Below are positions 21,609 to 31,975 of a stretch of 64,000 bases of DNA, piece after piece. The position numbers and the translations under genes are program-made. Each line of letters begins with the position of its first letter. Within the stretch, counting starts at the first letter, position 1. The notes beneath the pieces are model-generated. The model saw only the letters and a list, made by a program, of their open reading frames with translations, did not search any database and was not told the DNA's origin. Origin of the DNA: Pyropia haitanensis (Eukaryota; Rhodophyta; Bangiophyceae; Bangiales; Bangiaceae); NCBI GenBank assembly GCA_008729055.1, contig SDUX01000008.1:3559756-3623755 (forward strand), in the 5' to 3' direction.

Positions 21609-22280
21609 TCACCGATACCCCGCGAATGACTGCGGTGGGATCTCGTTCAGCCGCTGCGCCCGTCGCGGGGTGGCGCCCGACAAAAACGGGAGCGGCAACT
21701 CTTCGACAGACACTGAGCCGTCGTCGGTCTCGCTCGTGTCGGCAGCCACCGTCGTGGGCGCGGCGCGGCGACTCATCCCCAGCGTCACAATCGCCATGTA
21801 CTCGTCCACGCGCATGTATGACGGCTTGGGCGCCAGCCACCCCTGCAGATGGCCGTCTTCGAGGTACATGGGGTTGTATTCACGGGAGGGCGGCGGCGGG
21901 TGGTGCGACGCGTCCGCTACGTGCACGCCCGCCGGCGGCGAGTACGGCACCCACACGGGGAAGTTCCTGCCTCGGGGGCGATACCACCACGCCTCCGTCG
22001 CCGCCGTCGTTGCCGGAATCTCCGCCGCCGCGGGTGGCGAGTGGGGCGTCGGCAGCGCGGTGATGACGGGGGCGGGCGGTTCCGTCCATGACTTGAGGTT
22101 TTCCCAGCGGTTCCGGGTAAAGCTCTCCGGCATGCGATGGGGCGACCCCCACCCCAGCTGGGGGTCGTAGCCACCATAGGTCGTTCGAACGTTGCCATTC
22201 GGCTCGGCGGTGCTCGTGCCGGTCGAGTTCGACTCCGGGTGCGGGCGGTAGCAGCCAAGGAGGCGGTCGAGGAGACCCAT
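21609..22280 (-). CDS. Hypothetical protein with possible N-terminal lipidation
   Basis: A 223-residue open frame whose amino-acid make-up is much more varied than the shadow frames around it. It contains Trp, Tyr and Met residues in contexts such as WENLKSWTEPP, WWYRPRGRNFPVWVPY and YNPMYLEDGHLQGWL. It starts MGLLDRLLGC; Gly2 and Cys10 would suit N-myristoylation followed by palmitoylation, although position 6 is not the favoured Ser/Thr. The C-terminal third has an acidic stretch and ends in SFAGYR. I recognise no domain. The AUG at 22280 is the first start before the region of varied composition. It could be a last exon of a longer gene, but no clear acceptor precedes it. Confidence 0.5.
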   Translation of the reverse strand: MGLLDRLLGCYRPHPESNSTGTSTAEPNGNVRTTYGGYDPQLGWGSPHRMPESFTRNRWENLKSWTEPPAPVITALPTPHSPPAAAEIPATTAATEAWWYRPRGRNFPVWVPYSPPAGVHVADASHHPPPPSREYNPMYLEDGHLQGWLAPKPSYMRVDEYMAIVTLGMSRRAAPTTVAADTSETDDGSVSVEELPLPFLSGATPRRAQRLNEIPPQSFAGYR

Positions 22281-25054
22281 GGTGGTCGTGCGACAGGTCG
22301 GTCCGGCTTGAATCGGCGTGCAGAGGAAGCCCTGAGCGTTCAAGTCATCGACCGTGTGGCTCCGAAGCGGTCTTGTCGCAGCGGGCGGGGTCCCGTGCGA
22401 GACAAGGAGCGGGGCGAGACAGACGGTGAAGGTGGGTGTGGGTGGGGTAAGCAGGGGGTGGCAGCGAGTAAGAGGTGGCGTGGGGTGCAGCAGGGTCCGC
22501 TGCGGTGGTGTGGATCCGTCCCCTCTGGCAAGGTGGCAGACCAACGGCGGCTTCTGAAGGCCGGAAGGGGGCACTTGTCTCGCCCCAGCACCGGTGGTGA
22601 CGGCCAAGGGGAAGGAGACCGGGATGAGACACCTGACGAGAGGTGGCGACACACGTCTGCGGCGGGGTGACGGGGTTATAAAGAAGCAAGGTCGGAGGAG
22701 CGGCGGCGGCCGGGCGGCTCTCGAACGGCCGTCGCGCTCGCCCCGCGTGAGCCGTATGCGCATGCAGCGGAGGTGGCGGGGGTACAGCTCCTCGCCGTCC
22801 CTCGCTTCCCTCCTCCGTCCACCATCACGAGCGGGGTCACCTCGCCGTGGGCGCACTGCGTTGCGGTGGACGCGCGTCGCCGACGAGGCCCGCACACACC
22901 CACGCGGGCGGTCGGGGCCCGAGGGGGGAGGGCACCGGGATCCAACAGCGCGCGGACTGTGAGCTGTCCCTCTGGCTGACCCACTTCCGATCCTCCCCCG
23001 CTCGCCCCTCCTGCACCTCCCATTCTCACACCAAGTGTCCTGTTTTGCTGGATGCGGAAAGCAGCGAGCAACGGCGCACAAACCCGTCGAGCAGCCTCAG
23101 TCACGCGATACCCCCCTACACTCTTTCCAGCGCTGGTGGAACCGGATACGTCGCACTGGCACTCATTCTCTCCTCCCAGTGCTGGTAGAGCGCGTTACGA
23201 CACAGACAACCACCCCCGCCTCAACCCTATGAGCGCCTGTGCCAGCAAAGCGTGCTGTGGCCATCCTGCTTCGTTGTGGACCGCGCCGTAGACCGGGTCG
23301 ACAGAGGAAGGCAGCCACAAGCAGTCCTGCGAGGTGCGTGGGGCAACAAGCGGCGACTGCCCTCCACCCAACCCCCTCCCGCTCTCCGCCCGGCCCCCTC
23401 ACGCTTCGCGCCAGTATCACCCTTGCCCCCGTGGCCGCACCCCCCACCTCCGAAGCGAGTGTCCCGCGCTGCTGGTTGAGTCAACCAGTGGTCATTATCC
23501 ACTATCTCCCTCCCCCCGTCCTCCTTCCCAGTGCTCGTAGACGTCACGCCCACGCACACACCCACAAAACGGCATTCTCATGCGTGAGGCGCAGCGGGGC
23601 AGAGGCCGTGGGCACTACAGCCCATTCATGTCCCGCCACCGGGGCGAGGGGGGCAACAGGTGGCCAAAGGAGAGGGGGGGGGCTCGCGGGCGTTCCAGCG
23701 CTGGTCGGCAGTGGGCCTTGTTGCACCAGTCGGCTGCCAGCCCGAGACTATCTCGCTCGGCACACTGTCGCGTGGTGGCTAGAGGAGGTCCAGGGGCGAC
23801 CCCTGCATCTGTCCCGCCAGGACTGCTGAGACAGCCGCACGCCGATCTGGACCGCCAGAGCGGAGGATCGAGGTGCAGCGACGAGGCGGGAGAAGAGACA
23901 ACAGAGCAAGTATGAACGGGGCTGAACAGCCAACCCCAAAGCGACGTCGTGGGCCCCCCGACCCCGCGCCCCCGTGGCGAGTGGATGCCGTCCCACTTCA
24001 TTCAGGCGGCGTGGCGGGGAGCCTCCATCGAGGGCTCGAGGAGAAGGGGGGCGGACACAGGCACAGCAGGGCGAAGACCCGTCCCTCCGACCCTAATCGT
24101 CTGCAAGCGGCAACGTGGCCATAGACAGGCCGTACCCCTCAGGCGACGCTAAGTGACCGAGCCCCCCCTCCCATTCCCCTTCTCCTTCCCTCTTCCTCTA
24201 CCGTGTCGCAGATGGGGGGGCATGGGGGCTAATGACGCTTCCGCCCTTTCCTAGACTACGGGGAACTGCAAGCTGGGGTGGAGCGGCGGGATGTGGCACG
24301 CGCTACGAGGGGAGCGGACGAGAAGATACAACAGCGCACGCCTGCCAGGTTGTCGACGCCACCCCCGCAAGCGACGTCGGATGCCCCCCTGTGTCGCGCC
24401 CGAGTGGTGTGGGGGCGTCACCCTAATTCAATTTTGAGGGGCGACGAGTGCGCTTCATCAGAGAGGTGAAGAGAGGTGGGGGGGTGCGAATGTAAACGGG
24501 GGCGCTGGCGTCACCCGCTGCGACCGCACTGAGCTTCGCGTCCCTAGTGGATCGAGGGGGCGCGTCGTTTGGGGGACACCGTGTGGCTAGCGCCGCCCCC
24601 ACCTTGCTCGCTTTCTCTTCCCGTTCTCTCACTGACGATCATAGGGGGGGGGGGCGGTTGGTCCCTCTCCCCGTCGACAGGGGCGGGGGCGTGAACAGCC
24701 CCTCGTCCCATGCGATTGGCCGCCGCTTTCGCGACCGCTGGCCCCATGGCGGGACGGCTTTCCTGGAGGGTGCGGATCCAGGCCAAACGGCAACACTGAA
24801 TACGGATTGAATCGCTCTTGTCGTCCAGAAACAGATATAATTATATCATTATGCATCCTCTTCAGTACTTAAAATTATGCAGGATCTTCATGCACCTCAA
24901 AACTTTCGCCACGTTGAAGGAGGGGATGGGGGCTGAAGACAGCAACCTGCTTTGGCGCAGCAGCAGCAGCACGCGGCGGCTCCGTCTTTCCTCGTGCCCA
25001 CCTGCCGACCCGTTGAGTTCCTGTTTTGCTACTGTGGCAGCGACGCACGTCGGC
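22281..25054. other. Intergenic, moderate GC, no supportable gene
   Basis: Sequence of more even composition than most of the window. The self-complementary decamer CCAGCGCTGG occurs near 23127 and 23695, with a relative near 23177. An AT-rich stretch at about 24825-24900 precedes the methyltransferase gene and may include its promoter. No transposase, reverse transcriptase or RNA gene was recognised. Confidence 0.45.
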
Positions 25055-25223
25055 ATGGCTCCTTCTCCACCGGGCGTCCCGTTGTTTTGCTCCTCTGCCG
25101 CAGCGCTGCGATGGAGCCGCCCAGCATGGGCGGCAGCCGCACGCCGACGGGCGCTCTCGTCCACGCGCCGCGGCGGCCCTCCACCGGCAGCGCTGGTGCC
25201 GACCGCGTCGTCGGCCACGCCGT

Positions 25224-25254
<31 letters not shown>

Positions 25255-26082
25255 CGACCATGACCCGGCCGACACTACCCGCATTGACGCGTACAACGCG
25301 TGGATTGAGGCGGCGCAGGCGGGCCGGAATGCCGGAGCGGCCACCTCCTCCAGCCGCGCCGCGTCTGCCATGGACGGCACGCTGCCGGCGCTCGCGGGGA
25401 TGGTGACCCCCCCCCCTTTGGCCCCGCCTCCCTCTTCCACGATGGCGTTGAGGAGTACGCCATGGCGGCCACCACCCCCCCCTCGGCTGCATTTGTGGGC
25501 ATTGCGCAAGCCACCGAGGCGGCCGGCCTGTTTGCCCCGTGCATGGTGGGCGGCCTGGAGGGCAAGTTCCTCACCTTTGTCGCGGCCATGAGCCGCGCCA
25601 CGCGGGTGCTCGACATTGGCACCTTTACGGGCTACTCGGCGCTGGCGTTTGCGGAGGGCGTGTCAGGCGACGGCGCCGAGGTGGTCACCATTGAGGCCGA
25701 CCCGGCGGCGGCGGACGTGGCGCAGGCTGCGTTTGACGCCACCCCCACCGGCGCGCGGGTGCGCCTCCTCCGCGGTGATGCGCGGGTGCTGGTAGCGGAC
25801 ATGGTGGCCGCGGGTGAGATGTTTGACCTGGTGTTTCTGGACGCCGACAAGGGAAACTACGCGGCGTATTACGAAGCGGGGCTGTCCATGCTGGCCGACG
25901 GGGGCACCCTCCTCGCCGACAATGCGCTCTGCTCCCTGCTCTACGCCCCCGACGACCCGGTCCGCAACAGCCTCCACACGTTTGCACAGCATGTGGCGGC
26001 GGATCCGCGGGTGGAGCAGGTGATGCTGCCGGTCCGGGAGGGGATCCTCCTTGTACGCAAGGTGGCCTCGCCAGACGGGTGA
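25055..26082 (+). CDS. Cation-dependent O-methyltransferase (CCoAOMT-like), frame-broken
   Basis: The conserved half lies at about 25417-26082. It contains DGVEEYAMAATTPP, EGKFLTFVAAMSRATR, SAM motif I VLDIGTFTGYSALAFA (about 25606-25655), the ribose-binding acidic VVTIEADP, and the metal-site stretches DLVFLDADKGNYAAYY and LLADNAL. These are the marks of class I, metal-dependent catechol/caffeoyl-CoA O-methyltransferases. The first part, from the AUG at 25055, is in another frame. It holds an Arg/Ser/Ala-rich leader that looks like an organelle target peptide and ends IDAYNAWIEAAQAG...LAGMVTPP. The two frames meet at a run of ten C (about 25407-25416); one more or two fewer C would join them. 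I read this as a homopolymer error. The natural substrate is unknown. Confidence 0.85.
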
Positions 26083-26309
26083 GGCCGTGTTGGGTTGTAG
26101 GTGTTTAGCTGTATTTTGTACCATCGGCGGCTCACGAAAGAAGAACAGCTGTGTTTAGTGTTCGCCCTTCCTCACGGTATAGCAAACGACGCGTCAACAT
26201 GCAGCCCGAAGGCCAGACGGGCTCATCACTGAGAGTGAACAGGCAGGAATCTTGAGTATATACTTTGTAGGAATAAAATGTGATTTTCTCCCCTGCTGGC
26301 ATCACAAGA
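26083..26309. other. Spacer between O-methyltransferase and tRNA-Ser
   Basis: A relatively AT-rich 230-bp stretch. It includes a likely 3' untranslated region of the methyltransferase and the 5' flank of the tRNA gene (TATACTTTGTAGGAATAAAATG near 26258-26280, trimmed in meaning to an AT-rich upstream element). Confidence 0.4.
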
Positions 26310-26403
26310 GCGCCTTTGGCCGAGTGGTTAAGGCGCTAGCCTGCTAAGTTAGTGGTGTTTCACCGCGAGAGTTCGAAAGATTAAGACCTTCTCTCAGGGC
26401 GCG
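26310..26403 (+). tRNA. tRNA-Ser(GCU) with a 12-nt insertion in the T-loop
   Basis: All tRNA-Ser parts are present in normal order. The acceptor stem is GCGCCTT (26310-26316) pairing AGGGCGC (26396-26402), with discriminator G26403. The D-arm is GCC-GAGTGGTTAA-GGC (26319-26334). The anticodon arm CTAGC-CTGCTAA-GTTAG (26336-26352) has anticodon GCT at 26343-26345. The long variable arm GGTG-TTT-CACC is at 26354-26364. The T-stem is GAGAG (26367-26371) with CTCTC (26391-26395). The T-loop should be seven bases (TTCGAAT) but is 19, TTCGAA being followed by about 12 extra bases (26378-26389). Red algae are known to carry introns at unusual tRNA positions, including the T-arm, so this is a candidate ectopic intron. 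It also interrupts the B-box promoter. Confidence 0.92.
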
Positions 26404-27045
26404 CTTACTTTTGGCGACCTCTCGGCGCTTCGGCGTGTCCCTCGCTGCTGCTTCGGGTCTGGAGACCGTCGCGGGATCCCGTCCAGGCGCTGCCTTGCAT
26501 TGGGCAGCGTGCACCTTATGGGGTCAAAATTCTGCGCGCATCACGTCACCACGGCGCTACGGTTGTCCCGCAATCTTCTCTTCGCCACAATCCTTGTCGA
26601 CCGACCGACCACCACCCGCCACAAGAACAACGGGTCGTCGTCGCCCCCCGGCTTGGCGTCCACCCTCCTGACGCAGCGACCGCGGCCGCCGCCGCCTGCG
26701 GACGCGGTCCTCCCTCTGCCCAGCCACACCGTGTCGACATCAGCTGAGGGCGCCCTACGCAGCCGACGTTCCAACAAGAGGGCTGCCGGTCTCGCGCCTG
26801 GCTCCCCCTGTTCCGGGCGCGGGTGCGGAGGTGCCCCCCCCGGTGGACCACAAGCAGCTACGTCCACGTCTGCGGTCGCCAAGACAGGCAAGATTGCGGT
26901 ACATTGCCCTCCCCACACCCGCCGTCAATGAAGCAAACGGCGCCCCGTGATTTTTGTCAACCCCATGCAAGCAAATGCTCCCCACTCTACCCTACCCCTG
27001 CGCGCCTCTCCACACCCTCCCCTTCGCCGCTTCCTCCCCGTTCAT
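26404..27045. other. Spacer between tRNA-Ser and HINT protein gene
   Basis: About 640 bp of fairly even composition downstream of the tRNA and of the convergent HINT gene. No gene or repeat recognised. Confidence 0.4.
26409..26412 (+). terminator. Pol III terminator of tRNA-Ser
   Basis: TTTT begins six bases after the discriminator base, the usual position for RNA polymerase III termination. Confidence 0.6.
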
Positions 27046-28638
27046 TCACACAGTTACGGCCGCCCGCCGGCCTGGCAGCCAGCGCGCGGCGGCGCGGAGC
27101 ACCTCCCCCGCCGGCGAGTGCCCCTCCAGCAGCCCCCCGGTTGCGTCCATCCCCGTCAGCGCCCACGCCGCTCGGAGGGGCGCCAGCAGCACCGAGCCCA
27201 CCGCCGGCGGCACCGCGGACGTCCAGCAGCTCGCCACCACGCCGCCCACCACAATGTCCCCTGACAGCGTATGCGGGTGCACCCGCCCGACCGCCATCCC
27301 GGTCGTCACCTCCACCACCGCTCCCCCGCCGCCGTCGCCGCCGCTGCCGCAGGTCGCGGCGTCGGCGGTTCCGTTTCCGCTGTCAGGCCCTGCCGCCGCG
27401 CCCGCCAAGCGCAGCACATCCCCCACCGCCACGTCGGCCATGCGCACGCGCCGGTCGTTGGCGTACACAATGTGCCCCGGGGAGGCGGTCAGCGCCACGC
27501 CCGCCGCGGTCCGCGCGGTCACGTACGGCCGGGCGCCGGTGCGGACCTTGTGGGAGAACAGGTAGACGGGAGAAAACGCGGCCGCACCGTGGCCCGCCGC
27601 CACCCGCACCACGTCCCCGACGGCCAGGTCGGCCAGCCGTACCACCGCGCCGGCGGCCGTCTCGGCTGTCGCGTCAGCGGGGAAGCAGTCGGGCTCGTCG
27701 GCGGCCGCGATGGTGCCGCCACCGCCGCCGCCGCTGCCGCCGCCGCTGCCGCCGCCGCCGCCGCTACCGCCGCCGCCGACGCCACCGCCACCGCCGCCGC
27801 CGCCGCCACCGCCGCCGCCCCCGCCCGCCGCTGGGGACGGCGTCGCCACCGGCGCAGGCGCGGGCGTCGCGCCCGGCGCTGGCGTCGCGCCCGGCGCTGG
27901 CGTCGCGCCCGGCGCCGGCGTCGGCGCCGGCGTTGGCGTGGGCGTCGCGGCGAGCTCGCCACCCTGGTACACGCACACGGGCGTCGCCCCCCCCCCGTTG
28001 ACCGGCTGGTACCGCATCAGCACCACCCCCGCCGGCACCGTAAACGTGGCGCTCCCCACCGTCACGGCCCCCCCCTTGGCGCCCGACGCGACGGCCACCC
28101 CCGTCGCGGTGCCCGACGAGCTGCTCGAGCTCCCCCCCCCCTCACACTTTCGCTGCGCAGGCGAGTAGGCGCCGACGCGGAGGTCCGCCGCGGCGATAGC
28201 GCCGGCTGTCACCGCCGCCCCCACCGCCGGGTGTGCGGCCGCGATGGCGGCCGCGTCGGGGGCGGGCGGCCCAAACGTGATCGCGCCGGCGCCCGAGCAC
28301 GTGAGCTGCCCCTCGGTGAGGTTGGCAAACGCGACCGCCAGACCGCCGCCGGGCGTGGCGGCCGCAAACGAAAAGGCCAGCGACATTGGACAGTCGGACG
28401 CGCCATTGCCGCCGCCGACGCTGCCGCCGCCGCCAGAAGGGGACACCATCGTAGAGAGGGAGTAGGTGCGCGCGATCGAGGCGGCCGTGACGGGGCGGGC
28501 GGTCGTGGGGAGGGACACCCTAGCGGTGGGGGCGGCACCGAGGGGGGACGCCTCCGCCGGGAACACCGCCGCCGTGGCGGCCACCGCCAGCACCCCGACG
28601 GCCGCCGCCGCTGCCGCCGCTGCCACACGCGTCGTCAT
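27046..28638 (-). CDS. Secreted protein with C-terminal Hedgehog/intein (HINT) autoprocessing domain
   Basis: The 530-residue protein starts with a signal peptide (about residues 1-30). An N-terminal domain with Cys83, Cys114, Cys165 and Cys222 follows, then a Thr/Pro/Ala linker (231-270, GATPAP repeats) and a Gly linker (271-308). The HINT domain starts at Cys318 (DCFPADATAET) and has LADLAVGDVV, FSPVYLFSHKV, LTASPGHIVYA (Thr384, His389) and MADVAVGDVL. It closes with SGDIVVGGVVASCW (Cys471). APLRAAW and a basic helix follow, as in the Hog part of Hedgehog proteins. HINT domains cut the chain before the catalytic Cys by N-to-S acyl shift; in Hedgehog the released N-terminal part is modified with sterol. 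Hog-type proteins without a Hedge domain are known from several algae. The N-terminal domain is unfamiliar. The AUG chosen begins the signal peptide. Confidence 0.9.
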   Translation of the reverse strand: MTTRVAAAAAAAAVGVLAVAATAAVFPAEASPLGAAPTARVSLPTTARPVTAASIARTYSLSTMVSPSGGGGSVGGGNGASDCPMSLAFSFAAATPGGGLAVAFANLTEGQLTCSGAGAITFGPPAPDAAAIAAAHPAVGAAVTAGAIAAADLRVGAYSPAQRKCEGGGSSSSSSGTATGVAVASGAKGGAVTVGSATFTVPAGVVLMRYQPVNGGGATPVCVYQGGELAATPTPTPAPTPAPGATPAPGATPAPGATPAPAPVATPSPAAGGGGGGGGGGGGGGGVGGGGSGGGGGSGGGSGGGGGGTIAAADEPDCFPADATAETAAGAVVRLADLAVGDVVRVAAGHGAAAFSPVYLFSHKVRTGARPYVTARTAAGVALTASPGHIVYANDRRVRMADVAVGDVLRLAGAAAGPDSGNGTADAATCGSGGDGGGGAVVEVTTGMAVGRVHPHTLSGDIVVGGVVASCWTSAVPPAVGSVLLAPLRAAWALTGMDATGGLLEGHSPAGEVLRAAARWLPGRRAAVTV

Positions 28639-30492
28639 TGGGGGTGTCTGCCCGCGGCGACCGCCGCGGGAGCCCGTGGCGGACGCCATCGAGGCCACCG
28701 ACCGGCACAGCGGCGCGACGCAGACAGGGGGCGGACGGACACCGCCAGATGCGACGCTGGGGGGGGAGGGGGGGGGGGGGGGGGAGGTGGTGGCAGCTGC
28801 AGCAGCAACGCACTCCACACCGACGGTAGAGTCTACCAGCGACGCGCACCACCGCGGTGGTGCACGCGCGCCCCCCCCCGCCCACCCCACCCATTCTTAT
28901 GCGCTGCGCGCACCTGCCGCTGACCACGTAATCGCCGCCTCTGGTCCCCGTCTGGTGCGAGGGGAGTGGCGCAGGACGGACGCCCCGCCGGCCATCCCCC
29001 GGCACCGACGGCGGGAAGCGCGCCGCCTGGCGGTGGGTGCACCCGTTCCCCCCCCCCCCTTACGGTGGGCGTATGTGCGTCACGCCCAGCGATGGGGCGC
29101 GGGCGTACGGCCATAGAGCTGCCACGGGTGGCAGCAACCGCGTGCCGCGCTCCGCGGCGGGCACTCGTCTGCCGGCCGCGGCGAGCGCGCGGCACGGACG
29201 TTGGTCGCCGCGGCGTCGCGGCGGCGGCGGGCGGCAGCCCCCGTGCCACGCCGCGGGCGCCGGGGAGATTGGTAGCCGCCTGCCACGCCGCGGGTGGCAG
29301 CCGGCCCCCCCCCCCTGCCAACACCCGCCAGACGGGGTGGAGGGTTGTCATCCGATCAATCTGGACACGGTGACCGCCACGCACCGCACTGGCAGCCGCC
29401 ACCTTCGCCCGTCCCGTCGCCCCGCGGGAGGGGGGGAGAAAGCGCGTCCACGGCCGAGTCCCGCCGCCGCGGTTTTTGGCAGCTGCGCTGGCACACGCCC
29501 GTCCTCAGCCCGCCCGCGGGGTGCAAGGTGGGGTGGGGGCGGGCGGCGGCGGCGACCGTGGTGGGGGGCGCCCGGCGCAGGGTTTCTTTTCTATCTATGG
29601 CTTGAGAAGGGGGGGGGAGCGGGGGGGGTTGCTGACGACCGCCAGCTCACCACCCCCCCCCCCCCCCCACCACGGGGACCCTCCAATACGCCGGCTCCAT
29701 TGCCAGCAGGGACGGCGGCGGCGGCGGCCAACGCACACGCCATAACACCGCGATGCCCGTGCGCACGCGGCCATGGCCGCGGGCGGGCCTCACCGGGCGC
29801 GCCGCCGCTGGGGGTGATGCGCGTGGGAGCAGCCAACCAGCGAGCAGGGGCGCGGACCAGGCGGCCGATTGGGCTGTGCCCCACGCGCCGCGGGCCCCGC
29901 CCGCCGCGCTGTCCTCTGGCCTAGGCGACGATACGGTGGGGGGTGTCGGAGCCGACATGGACGCGGTGAACGTGCATGGGAGTGGGCGGGGTGCGTGTCT
30001 GGCGGGGCGTCGAGGGAAGGCGCAAGGGGGGGGGGGGAGGACCGTCACGTTGGGGGCGCGGTATCGCATGGCAGGGGGGGCGCCTCTGGCGGGCGCATCA
30101 TCAGCAGCCATGACCAGGATGGTCAGCCGGCTGCCGGTGCGCCCCCCCCCCCCCCCCCCACGCAGTTCGCAAACGCCATCGGTCCGCCTCGTTCCGCGTG
30201 GTGTCAAGGACAAAAGCGTGCAGACGCGCCGCCGTCCTTGCCACCGCCCCCCGTCCAAAGTTCTCCCCCCCCGTCTCCCCCGCCCCCCTACCCCTCTTCC
30301 CTCTCTTCCATCCTCCTGCCCGCCGCTGCGCTCTGTCGAACGGGCCCCACACCCGTGCTTCCCGTCAGTGCTCCCCGTACGCGTCCGCGAGGCGCCCCAT
30401 AGGCGCGGCCACGCCCCTGGCGCGACCGCCGAAAGCAAAAAACAGTAGAGCACCAAGAAGAGCAAGACGGGGTCACCGCCGTGGCGAGCGGC
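28639..30492. other. Intergenic, low complexity
   Basis: G/C-run-rich sequence between two minus-strand secreted-protein genes. The words CACGCCGCGGGYG and GGTGGCAGC recur near 29110-29300. No gene supported. Confidence 0.4.
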
Positions 30493-31934
30493 TCACGGCC
30501 GCGCCACGCACACGCCCCCCCCCCCAAACGGGGGCTCACACACCAGCCGCCACGAGCACACCGCGAGGGTGCCCTCCCCACACGCCGCCCCCGCCCCCAC
30601 CACCGCCTTGCACGTGTACGCGGGCGCGTCGCACACCAACGGCGCCGCACACACCAGCCGGTCCTCCTGCCCATAGTCACAAAAACCGCCCAGCGGGGAC
30701 ACGGTCGCGCACGAGCCCCGCGGGCACTCCAGGCCGTGGACGCACGCGCCAATGCCGGCGCCACACGGCGCGCCGGCGGTGCCGACGGGCAGGCACTCGC
30801 CGTTGACGCAGGTGGCGCCGCCCGCGCACGCCGTCACGCCGGGCGTACACGCGCCGCCTTGTCCGACGCCACACGTGCGGCGGATGCCACCGGCGGCAGC
30901 CGGACGGTACTCACAGACGGCGGGGGGGGAGCAGGGCGCGTCCCCAACAGACCCGCAGGGTACCTCTGGTGGGGGAGCCGGCGCGCACACGCCGACAGGG
31001 GAGCACGACAGGCCCGCCGCGCAGGGGGGGGTGCGGCGTGAGCAGGGGGCGCCGTCGGGGAGGAGCGTGGGCGATGGCGTGCCGGTCGGGGTTGGAGCGG
31101 GGGACGGGGATGGAGACAGCGACGGGGACGGCGACGGCGCTACAGACGATGAGGAGCCGTCGGGGAGGAGCGTGGGCGATGGCGTGTCGGTCGGGGTTGG
31201 AGCGGGGGACGGGGATGGAGACAGCGACGGGGACGGCGACGGCGCTACAGACGATGACGTGCTCGGCGGCAACGATGACGGCGATGGCGACGGCGGCAAA
31301 GGCGGTGGCAGCACCAACGGCGAGCGCGCCGGCGGCGGCGGCGTGGACGTCCCCCGCGGCGTGCCGGTGGGGCTCACGCGCGGCAGCGGCCACCCCGCCT
31401 CCACCCACCGACGGCGCCGGCACACGCCCGCCACGCACGCGTGCGGCCACCCACACACCGTCGGCGGGGCGGCGGGGCCACACGGCTCCCCCCCCCCCCC
31501 GTCCGCACGCACACCCCCCCCCGGCACGCCGCGCCACGAGCGCACGGCCGCCGCGAGGGAGCGGGCGACCCCCCCCCCAGCAGCCGCCGCCACCCCCCCC
31601 CCACCCCCACCCCCACCACCGCACGCGCACACAGCCGCCGCCGTCGGGGAGGAACGGCGTGCCGCACACGCGGCGGGCGCTACATACCAGGCCCGCCGCG
31701 CAAGGGAGTGCCGGCGGTGCGCAGCGGCCACCGGCGGCGACCGCGGGGGGGGCGCAGCGGCCCCACCGGCAGACCAACGGCGGGGGGCACCCGCCACCCC
31801 CACCCCCACCCCCACCGCCGCCGCCGCCGCCAAAGGGGCACTCCCCGCCCGGCCGGGTGGTGCCGCTGATGGACCCGCCGGCCGCCACCGCCACCGCCGC
31901 CGGGGAGGGTACGCCCGCGGGGTCCCCCGCCGCC

Positions 31935-31975
<41 letters not shown>

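Noticed and set aside
22100..22210. TTCGAA word as a second tRNA T-loop
   Set aside because: It lies inside the hypothetical coding region (near 22189) and no acceptor, D or anticodon arm surrounds it.
22281..24800. Transposable element in the balanced-GC region
   Set aside because: I found no reverse transcriptase, transposase or integrase motif and no clear terminal repeats; the short CCAGCGCTGG palindromes alone are not enough.
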